Shown piece by piece: positions 54,496-61,150 of a DNA stretch of 64,000 nucleotides (position 1 is its first letter; the number at the start of each line of letters is the position of its first letter). The stretch is from positions 62,001-126,000 of the forward strand of contig NZ_JXAK01000009.1 in the NCBI RefSeq assembly GCF_000829455.1, given 5' to 3'. Source of the DNA: Gordoniibacillus kamchatkensis. GTDB taxonomy: Bacteria > Bacillota > Bacilli > Paenibacillales > NBRC-103111. The position numbers and the translations under genes are program-made. The notes under the pieces were generated by a model. That model was not told the DNA's origin and searched no databases. It saw only the letters and a program-made list of their open reading frames with translations.

Positions 54496-55178
54496 GATTG
54501 TTCACCGAATCGGTAACCGAAACCGTATACCGTTTGAATATAACGAGGATTGGCCGGATCGTCTCCCAGCTTGCGGCGAAGATTCCGGATATGGGAATCC
54601 ATCGTCCTTTCGTATCCCATATATTCGTCCTCGAGTGCGGCTTTTAATAATTGCAATCGGCTGAAAACCATACCGGGACGCGCAGCCAACGTGTACAATA
54701 TTTTGAATTCCGTCGGTGTCAGTTGGACCTCCTGGCCGTCCTTGAATACTTGACATTTGGCCTCGGAAATGATCAGGTTATCTCTTTCCAAGGACATCGA
54801 CCTGTCTTCAGGTCCGCGCATGCGGCGAAGTAAAGCTCGGATGCGCGAAGCGAGCTCGCGCAAGCTGAACGGCTTCGTCAAATAATCGTCCGCGCCGATT
54901 TCCAGACCGACGATCTTATCCGATTCATCCGATCGGGCCGTGACCATAATAATGCCGCAATGCGACGTTTGCCTGATTTCGCGGCATACGTCGATGCCGC
55001 TTTTCTCGGGGAGCATCCAATCCAGCACGATGAGATCAGGCCGTTCAGACCGGGCAATTGCGAGCGCTTCCTTGCCTGTACTGGCAGTCAATACTCGAAA
55101 CCCTTCACGTTGCAAATAGGTGTGCATCTCCTCCAACATGCCCGGTTCGTCCTCCACAAGCAGCAATTTCGGTTCCAT
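54492..55178 (-). CDS. OmpR/PhoB family response regulator
   Basis: The 228-residue protein has a receiver domain with Asp53 (LDWMLPEKS), an acidic pair near the start (LLLVEDE) and Lys in TKPFSLRE. A winged helix with LTPTEFKILYTLA and DSHIRNLRRKLGDDP is the DNA-binding domain. It forms a two-component system with the kinase encoded next to it. Repeat copy B lies 74 bases upstream of its start and copy A lies before the RND pump, so the regulator may bind both; this is untested inference. Confidence 0.9.
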   Translation of the reverse strand: MEPKLLLVEDEPGMLEEMHTYLQREGFRVLTASTGKEALAIARSERPDLIVLDWMLPEKSGIDVCREIRQTSHCGIIMVTARSDESDKIVGLEIGADDYLTKPFSLRELASRIRALLRRMRGPEDRSMSLERDNLIISEAKCQVFKDGQEVQLTPTEFKILYTLAARPGMVFSRLQLLKAALEDEYMGYERTMDSHIRNLRRKLGDDPANPRYIQTVYGFGYRFGEQS

Positions 55179-55616
55179 TCCAATCCCATCTTTCCAGTTT
55201 AGTCTGCATCCAGTGCGAGAATATACGACTTACCGAAAATTATACCGTGATTTAACACGTTCTTGAAGAAATCCACACAAAAAGAGGAAGATCTGCATAA
55301 GTTCTCGACATTTATTGTTTAAACTGACTGAGAAACGAGAGAAATAGCCGCGAAGAACAAGAAAGGATAAGTGAACGGGAGGATCATTTTCATGGAAAAC
55401 GTAATAATGAAAGCGGAAGAAATGAGCTGAATGGTGTTCGATGCCGATTGAGGGAGCGCCATTTGAACTCGGCGCTAAAGGGAGGGGGAGGTGGATTTTC
55501 CGTAACAATTGAGTATGACGGAAGCACGACAAAAATCCTGAAGCCGAGCAAGCAATTGAACGATTTCATATGGAATACCCGACCGATCTTATTTTAACGA
55601 AAGCGAGGATTCAAAG
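55179..55616. other. Intergenic region with repeat copy B and decayed codons
   Basis: These 438 bases hold repeat copy B at 55252-55363. After it come a GGGAGG and ATG at 55392 giving only twelve codons, and further short frames with stops. One stretch reads VTIEYDGSTTKILKPSKQLN without a start. It looks like decayed coding sequence; I cannot name the source gene. Confidence 0.4.
55252..55363. repeat. 112-bp direct repeat, copy B
   Basis: It is the partner of the copy at 46899-47010, in the same orientation and about 91% identical with no gap. It lies 74 bases upstream of the response regulator, which is transcribed away from it. Confidence 0.85.
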
Positions 55617-56065
55617 ATGAGCAACCTGTCCGTAAACCGCAGTGAACCTGAAGGCGGGGATCGCGCGGCGGAAATAACCAATCTTTCACCGCTCGTGGTT
55701 AGAGCGCGTTTGGTGTTTAAGGCAATGGTAAGGATATTGGCGATTTGTATTTTGATCCAGGTATTTCTTGCCGGTCTCGCACTGTTTTGGAATTCGGCTG
55801 AGTGGGCCAGCCATGCAGCTTTGCCAGATTGCTGATCATTGTTTCGATCCTGATACTCGTGATTTCTTTCTTCGCTCGGCTGCCGCTTGCTATTCGCCTG
55901 CGTAGCGCAGGATTGATCGGCATCATCATTTTGATGGCGGTCATCGCTAAGTTACCGTCCGGAATCGGATATGTAGCTGCTCTTCATCCGGTACTTGCTA
56001 TTATGCTGCTTCGGGAATCGATATCCATAGCAAGGAAGACTGATGGCCTCGCGAAACCATCATAA
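55617..56065 (+). CDS. DUF6220-like membrane protein, frameshifted
   Basis: The first part has a membrane helix ending in IQVFLAGLALFWNSAEWASH. The second, in the next frame, carries FARLLIIVSILILVISFFAR and IGYVAALHPVLAIMLL. Together they match the four-helix DUF6220 layout (QxFxAGL, W-x-x-H, then LHP). One missing A near 55815 would give SHASFARLL without a break and about 149 residues. The function of the family is unknown. No strong ribosome binding site precedes the ATG. Confidence 0.6.
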
Positions 56066-56067
56066 GG

Positions 56068-56090
56068 AGCCCGCAGAGCAGGGCTTCTTT
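56068..56090 (+). terminator. Weak terminator-like hairpin
   Basis: AGCCC and GGGCT pair around an eight-base loop, followed by TCTTT. The stem is short. Confidence 0.35.
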
Positions 56091-56130
56091 ATAGAAGCCG
56101 AGCCATCTTCGATAGGAATGGAGGAAAAAG

Positions 56131-56412
56131 ATGCCTCCTACTATGTTCGATTATATGCTGGTCTTCTTATTCCTGATCATTTCCGCAGTATCGCTTAACT
56201 TCGTTGTAAATGTGGAAGTAACAAGAACGCAAAGGTTTCGAGCTATCATCATTGCACTATATGGAATAACGGGCATTGTCCTTCTCTTGATTTTGCTCAG
56301 CGATTTTATACTAATATTTAGAGACGTTGGGGATAAAAGTGATCTGGCAAAAAAATACCGGAATAAGGCTGCTTCTGAAAATGTACAGCTTCATAATTAC
56401 AAACCAATATAA
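56131..56412 (+). CDS. Small two-helix membrane protein of unknown function
   Basis: The 93-residue product has two hydrophobic helices (YMLVFLFLIISAVSLNFVV and IIIALYGITGIVLLLILLSDF). A charged C-terminal tail of about 30 residues (DKSDLAKKYRNKAASENV) follows, probably in the cytoplasm. I do not recognise the family. GGAGG lies six bases before the ATG. It is followed closely by the VOC gene, whose ribosome binding site begins at its stop codon, so they are likely co-transcribed. Confidence 0.6.
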   Translation: MPPTMFDYMLVFLFLIISAVSLNFVVNVEVTRTQRFRAIIIALYGITGIVLLLILLSDFILIFRDVGDKSDLAKKYRNKAASENVQLHNYKPI

Positions 56413-56423
56413 GGAGGATGATC

Positions 56424-56807
56424 ATGGGTACAGTGAATGTACGGTACATCGTCGATGATGTCAAAGCGGCAGTTTCGTTTTACACCCAGCACCTCGGTTT
56501 CAATGCGGTAACGAATCCTTCGCCAGGTTTCGCCATGCTCTCGCGCGGCGATCTGCGACTGCTGCTAAATGCCCCTGGAGCCGGTGGGGCGGGGCAAGCA
56601 ATGCCTGACGGGACGAATCCTGAACCGGGCGGCTGGAATCGAATTCAGATTCACGTTGACGATCTTGACACTTTGGTCGACAACCTTCGCCTTGCACATG
56701 TACGTTTTCGAAACGACATAGTCAGGGGAAACGGCGGTAAGCAAATACTGATTGATGATCCAGCGGGAAATTGCATTGAATTGTTTGAGGCATACGAAAG
56801 GACTTGA
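56424..56807 (+). CDS. VOC (glyoxalase/dioxygenase-like) superfamily protein
   Basis: The 127-residue protein is a single VOC domain: VRYIVDDVKAAVSFYTQHLG at the start, IQIHVDDLDTLVDNL in the middle and QILIDDPAGNCIELFEA at the end. The metal ligands at the usual places are only partly kept (the first histidine position is replaced, the final Glu is present in IELFE). Role unknown; some VOC proteins confer resistance by binding an antibiotic. The ATG at 56424 lies six bases after AAGGAGG. A terminator follows. Confidence 0.82.
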   Translation: MGTVNVRYIVDDVKAAVSFYTQHLGFNAVTNPSPGFAMLSRGDLRLLLNAPGAGGAGQAMPDGTNPEPGGWNRIQIHVDDLDTLVDNLRLAHVRFRNDIVRGNGGKQILIDDPAGNCIELFEAYERT

Positions 56808-56846
56808 CTTATACGGCCAACACCTGCTGATTCGAACTCCATATTA

Positions 56847-56887
56847 TGAAACAACCGGCCTGTTCTAAGGTCGGTTGTTTCATTTTT
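56847..56887 (+). terminator. Rho-independent terminator after the VOC gene
   Basis: TGAAACAACCG and CGGTTGTTTCA pair over eleven bases, followed by five T. Confidence 0.85.
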
Positions 56888-57005
56888 GAACATAATTGTC
56901 CAGTTTCAAGAATTAGCCATCCTATATATAGAAATTTCTACATCACAGTGGTATATAAGTTATTAATGCTGCTTCCCAAAAAACTGTCGTAAAGGGGATA
57001 TCCCA

Positions 57006-57458
57006 ATGATCATCGATCATATCAAAAACGCAAGTTTATATGCTGCCATGCATTCCGGATTTGCTTCAGCTTTCGATTTCATTGCAAACAACGAGCTTGC
57101 CGCTATGCAGCCGGGCAAATATGAAATTAACGGTTCCGACCTGTTCCTGTTGCTTCAAAATTACTGCACCAGGCCGTTGGAGCAAGGCTTCTGGGAAGCG
57201 CACCGCAGTTACATCGACATCCAATACATGCTGGAAGGTACGGAAAGAATGGGCTATGCCCACGCTGATCATTTGACGGTAACGGAAGATCATTTGGACG
57301 AAAAGGATTACAAAGTGCTGGTTGGAAATGGAGACTTTGTCACTGTAGGAAAGGGCAGTTTTGCCATATTTTATCCGGATGACGCCCATATGCCCTGTTT
57401 GGCAGTCACTAAACCGGAGCCGGTAATGAAAGCCGTATTCAAAGTAAAAATTCAATAA
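57006..57458 (+). CDS. YhcH/YjgK/YiaL family protein
   Basis: The 150-residue protein is a small beta-sandwich of the YhcH/YjgK/YiaL (EbgC-like) family. EAHRSYIDIQYMLEGTERMG and FAIFYPDDAHMPCLA hold the conserved metal or sugar-contacting residues (E-x-H and H near the end). Members sit in sugar catabolic operons (sialic acid, 2,3-diketogulonate, galactosides) and may act as anomerases or isomerases. AAAGGGGAT precedes the ATG. It lies about 190 bases ahead of the second importer cassette, whose promoter is in that gap. Confidence 0.88.
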   Translation: MIIDHIKNASLYAAMHSGFASAFDFIANNELAAMQPGKYEINGSDLFLLLQNYCTRPLEQGFWEAHRSYIDIQYMLEGTERMGYAHADHLTVTEDHLDEKDYKVLVGNGDFVTVGKGSFAIFYPDDAHMPCLAVTKPEPVMKAVFKVKIQ

Positions 57459-57529
57459 TGGAACAAGGTAGAAAAATGAAACGCGGGTAGAAATGCAACA
57501 CAATGGCACATCCGATCCCAAAATGGGCG

Positions 57530-57559
57530 TTGTTCGTCGCCCTCCGGCATTGTTATCAT
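57530..57559 (+). promoter_or_regulatory. Candidate sigma-A promoter with extended -10 for the sugar importer
   Basis: TTGTTC at 57530-57535 and TATCAT at 57554-57559 are 18 bases apart, with TGT directly in front of the -10 box. Transcription would begin near 57566, within the left arm of the inverted repeat. Confidence 0.5.
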
Positions 57560-57561
57560 TT

Positions 57562-57619
57562 TTTACAAAAGGGGATTGCCGACAGACGATCGGATGCTCC
57601 GCGACACCCCTTTTGTAAA
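57562..57619 (+). promoter_or_regulatory. Inverted repeat at the 5' end of the importer mRNA
   Basis: TTTACAAAAGGGG at 57562-57574 and CCCCTTTTGTAAA at 57607-57619 are perfect inverted copies 32 bases apart. If the promoter above is right, the mRNA would start with this stem. The right arm overlaps the cre site. Confidence 0.65.
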
Positions 57620-57627
57620 CGCTAACA
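57614..57627 (+). promoter_or_regulatory. cre-type operator (CcpA site)
   Basis: TGTAAACGCTAACA fully fits the consensus TGWAANCGNTNWCA. It lies about 50 bases downstream of the predicted start, a position suited to a transcriptional roadblock. Confidence 0.7.
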
Positions 57628-57647
57628 AGAAAGGAGGATAAATAGCA

Positions 57648-58595
57648 ATGCCGGGAAAAATGTTTGCGGAGCCTGCGAGGAACACAATCAAATTGAGCGA
57701 AAGAAAAAAGAGGATCGCGGAAAACAAATATTTGTACGCCATGCTGTTTCTGCCGATGGTGTATTTTATTTTGTTTAAATACGGACCGATGTTCGGCATT
57801 CTGATCGGGTTTCAGAACTACAATTTCGTTAAAGGCGTTTTCGGCAGCGAATGGGTCGGGTTTGCCCATTTTCGTGAATTTTTGGCAGATCCGTATTTCT
57901 GGAAGCTCGTCCGTAATACCGTACTGCTTAATATTTACATGCTGATTTTTTGTTTTCCCGCGCCGATCGCCCTGGCCCTGATTTTAAATGAAGCAAGAAT
58001 CAAGTGGTTCAAAAAATTATCGCAAAGCATCAGCTACTTGCCCCATTTTCTGTCTACCGTAGTCGTATGCGGTATGGTCGTCAATTTTCTTTCAAACGGC
58101 GGTGTGATCAACCGCATTGTGGCGGCGTTTGGTTGGGAGCCTATTCCGTTTCTTATGGATCCAAGATGGTTTCGCACCATTTATATCAGTTCGGAATTAT
58201 GGCAAGGCGTAGGTTGGGGATCCATTATATATCTCGCGGCGCTATCGGCCGTAGATCCTCAGCTCTATGAGGCTGCAAGAATGGACGGCGCCAATCGCTG
58301 GCAGCAAATCCGGCATGTCTCATTCCCCGGAATAGCCCCGGTCATTACGATTATGTTTCTGCTAAGCGTGGGCAACATTATGTCGATCGGATACGAGAAA
58401 GTGCTCTTGCTCTACACCGGTCCCACCTATGAAACGGCCGACGTCATATCTACCTATGTGTACCGGCGAGGGCTGCTCGGCAGCGATTTCAGTTACTCCA
58501 CAGCCGTGGAATTGTTTCAATCGGTCGTCGCCCTAGGTTTTGTTACAATGGCCAACCATTTCTCAAAAAAAGTGAGCGAAACGAGTTTATGGTAA
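57648..58595 (+). CDS. Oligosaccharide ABC transporter permease, LplB type
   Basis: The 315-residue membrane protein has six helices beginning at YLYAMLFLPMVYFILFKYGP-like sequence (KYLYAMLFLPMVYFILFKYG), the typical LplB start. The EAA loop is YEAARMDGANRWQQIRHVSF, intact here. It is the first permease of the second importer in the window. GAAAGGAGG precedes the ATG. No ATPase gene is in the cassette, so a shared MsmX-type ATPase is assumed. It is regulated by the promoter, stem and cre site directly upstream. Confidence 0.9.
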   Translation: MPGKMFAEPARNTIKLSERKKRIAENKYLYAMLFLPMVYFILFKYGPMFGILIGFQNYNFVKGVFGSEWVGFAHFREFLADPYFWKLVRNTVLLNIYMLIFCFPAPIALALILNEARIKWFKKLSQSISYLPHFLSTVVVCGMVVNFLSNGGVINRIVAAFGWEPIPFLMDPRWFRTIYISSELWQGVGWGSIIYLAALSAVDPQLYEAARMDGANRWQQIRHVSFPGIAPVITIMFLLSVGNIMSIGYEKVLLLYTGPTYETADVISTYVYRRGLLGSDFSYSTAVELFQSVVALGFVTMANHFSKKVSETSLW

Positions 58596-58608
58596 AGGGG
58601 ATAATGGT

Positions 58609-59475
58609 GTGGGCAAACGTATGACGTTAGGTTCGTTCTCCTTTGACGCAGTCATTTATATCCTTCTAACTGCCATGATGTTCGCATTTCTATACCCGCT
58701 TTACTATATCGGCATTATTTCCGTCAGCGATGGCATCAGCGTCATGAGAGGGGATGTCAAATGGTTTCCGGTCGGTTGGAATTGGGAAGCATATCGAACT
58801 GTCCTTGCCAATCCCTTGGTGTTGACATCTTACGGAAACACTTTGCTGTACACGGGCTTGGGAACTTTCGTCAATGTAGTGGCTACCGCACTTTGCGCGT
58901 ATCCGCTGTCAAGAAGCAGACTTTACGGCAGAAAAGTATTTACCGTGCTGATCATCATTACGATGCTGGTTCACGGCGGGATGATTCCCACCTACATCGT
59001 GGTAAACAGCTTGGGACTGCTTAACAGCATTTGGGCGATTATCATTCCTCCGGCTATCAATGTATGGTACATGATCATTATGAGAACTTTCTTTCAAAAC
59101 ATACCGAACGAAATTCACGAGTCCGCCTTCATGGACGGTGCGAATGATTTGGTCATATTGTGGCGTCTCGTGCTTCCGCTTTCGCTGCCGGTAATTGCAA
59201 CGATGGTGATGTTCTATGCGGTATGGCATTGGAACAGCTTTTTCCCGGCAACGATATATTTGCATGAGAACAAACTGTACCCGGTTCAGGTTATTTTGCG
59301 CAGCATGGTCATCGATGGCAGCGTTCAAGCGGACTCGTCCAGGGATTTAACGACAATAGTGACCAGCATGAAATACGCCATGATCATGATTACGATACTG
59401 CCGATTATTTGCGTTTACCCGTTTATTCAAAAATATTTCGTCAAAGGTGCAATGGTAGGATCCTTAAAAGGTTGA
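58609..59475 (+). CDS. Oligosaccharide ABC transporter permease, YtcP/LplC type
   Basis: The 288-residue second permease has six helices, the EAA loop HESAFMDGANDLVILWRLVL and the family C-terminus FVKGAMVGSLKG. It forms a pair with the LplB-type permease encoded 13 bases upstream. The GTG start follows AAAGGGGAT; an in-frame ATG four codons later is also possible. It imports the same substrate as the lipoprotein encoded next. Confidence 0.9.
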   Translation: MGKRMTLGSFSFDAVIYILLTAMMFAFLYPLYYIGIISVSDGISVMRGDVKWFPVGWNWEAYRTVLANPLVLTSYGNTLLYTGLGTFVNVVATALCAYPLSRSRLYGRKVFTVLIIITMLVHGGMIPTYIVVNSLGLLNSIWAIIIPPAINVWYMIIMRTFFQNIPNEIHESAFMDGANDLVILWRLVLPLSLPVIATMVMFYAVWHWNSFFPATIYLHENKLYPVQVILRSMVIDGSVQADSSRDLTTIVTSMKYAMIMITILPIICVYPFIQKYFVKGAMVGSLKG

Positions 59476-59511
59476 TGCGCGCTTTACCATTCATCATCCG
59501 GGAGGAAAAAA

Positions 59512-61101
59512 ATGAAAACTAAATCATGGCTGGCCGTATTGTCGTGCACATCGCTGCTCGTTCTTGCCGCATGCTCGGGGAATTCGGGAGATAGCGTGCC
59601 GCCAGGCAAAAGTTCTGCTGTCGCACCGCAGACGGAGGGAAGCAAAGGCAATAAGCTGCTGGATAAACCGATCACCATACACGTGTTATCTACGGATACA
59701 TCGCCGCCGGTGAATACCAAATCGCCGGTATTCGATTACATTTTCGAAAGAACAAACGTGAGGCTGGACCTGGAACTGGCTGCCACGAATTACGCACAAA
59801 GAGCGCAGACGATTGTCGCTACCAATAGCTTGCCGGATGTAATGAAAATTCCGAATGGCAGTCCGTACTTTGCCGAAGCTGCCAAAAACGGATTGTTCCT
59901 GCCGCTCGACGATTATATGGCCGATTTGCCGAACCTGTCTAAAATTATGAAACAAGATAAAGAAATCGAAAAAAACAAAGTGGATGGCAAGCTGTACTCG
60001 TTCCCGGTATTAGGGCAATGGAAATTGCAGCTGGCGCAGGCCCCGATGATGCGTGTCGACTTGTTGCAGGAACTCGGGTTGAGCGTACCGAAAACGTTCA
60101 ATGAGCTGTACCAGGTTTTGAAGAAAATGAAAGAAAAATATCCCGACTCCATCCCCTTTACGAGCCGGGAAGGAGCGAAAAACCTATTGCGGCCGCTTGC
60201 ATTCGCCTTGGGTTCGGGGAACCGGATGTATTTCGACCCGGCTATCGATGGCGGAAAGTATGTATACGGCCAAGCCCATCCGGAATTCAAGGCCGTTCTC
60301 GAGTACGTGCACAAACTATATGCGGAGAAGCTGCTCGATCCGGATTATGCGGTAAATACCGGAGATCAGATGAAAGAAAAGCTAAGTGCGGGCAAAGCGT
60401 TTTTTTATTACGACAACAACAGCTTTGGCGTTAATTTCAACACCGCCTTGCTGGCTTCAAATCCGAAGGCGAAATTCGACCTGCTGCCGCTGATGCAAAA
60501 CGACCGCGGCCAAACCAGAAACTGGATGTATGCGAAAGATTGGCTGCATCATTTTGTGATCAGCGCGAAGGCCAAAAACCCGAAGGAAATCGTCAAGTTC
60601 TTCGATTGGCTGTACAGCGATGAAGGTACTCTCATTACGAATTACGGCATCGAGGGCAAGCATTTCAAAATGGTTGGCGGCAAGCCTGTCATCGAGGAAA
60701 GCGTCATCAAAGAATTCGCGAATACGAAGGATCCGTATCGGTATATGCAAAACACGCTTGGAGTCGGATTCCTGGCGTTTTCCCTCAACGTTGACGAGCA
60801 TCCGATGGCTGTCGTATCGCCTCCCGAGTTATCCAAGTGGGCGGAGCAAATCGTGCCGGACAAAGGATACGTCTATGAGTTGTTCGATCCGCCGTTTACG
60901 AGTGCGGAAAGCGCCAAACTTAAGACGCTGCAGTCCAAAGTTGACACTCTGGTGGATCAGGAAATGGATAAATTCATTATCGGGACCCGCCCTTTGAGCG
61001 ATTACGACAAGTTCATCCAACAGCTGAAAGACAGCGGGGCACTCGAGATCGAGAAAATTTATAACGACGCTTATGTTCGTTTAATGCAACAATCCAAATA
61101 A
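59512..61101 (+). CDS. Extracellular solute-binding lipoprotein (LplA type, family 1)
   Basis: The 529-residue protein has a signal peptide and lipobox VLAAC (Cys about 22), followed by a low-complexity linker to about residue 45. The rest is the two-lobed binding-protein fold, with DYMADLPNLSKIMKQDKEIE and a hinge region resembling LplA. It captures the substrate for the permeases. GGGAGG lies before the ATG. The AraC sensor gene follows after 49 bases without a terminator, so it probably lies in the same operon. The ligand may be an oligosaccharide related to the sialidase-like enzyme encoded at the end. Confidence 0.9.
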   Translation: MKTKSWLAVLSCTSLLVLAACSGNSGDSVPPGKSSAVAPQTEGSKGNKLLDKPITIHVLSTDTSPPVNTKSPVFDYIFERTNVRLDLELAATNYAQRAQTIVATNSLPDVMKIPNGSPYFAEAAKNGLFLPLDDYMADLPNLSKIMKQDKEIEKNKVDGKLYSFPVLGQWKLQLAQAPMMRVDLLQELGLSVPKTFNELYQVLKKMKEKYPDSIPFTSREGAKNLLRPLAFALGSGNRMYFDPAIDGGKYVYGQAHPEFKAVLEYVHKLYAEKLLDPDYAVNTGDQMKEKLSAGKAFFYYDNNSFGVNFNTALLASNPKAKFDLLPLMQNDRGQTRNWMYAKDWLHHFVISAKAKNPKEIVKFFDWLYSDEGTLITNYGIEGKHFKMVGGKPVIEESVIKEFANTKDPYRYMQNTLGVGFLAFSLNVDEHPMAVVSPPELSKWAEQIVPDKGYVYELFDPPFTSAESAKLKTLQSKVDTLVDQEMDKFIIGTRPLSDYDKFIQQLKDSGALEIEKIYNDAYVRLMQQSK

Positions 61102-61150
61102 GCTTGAATGAAGGCAATAGGGAATGTTGTTAGAAAGGATTGGTTCAACG

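Noticed and set aside
46899-55363. The 112-bp pair as insertion sequence ends or part of a CRISPR array
   Set aside because: No transposase, no terminal inverted repeats and no regular spacers were found; only two copies exist in the window, 8.4 kb apart.
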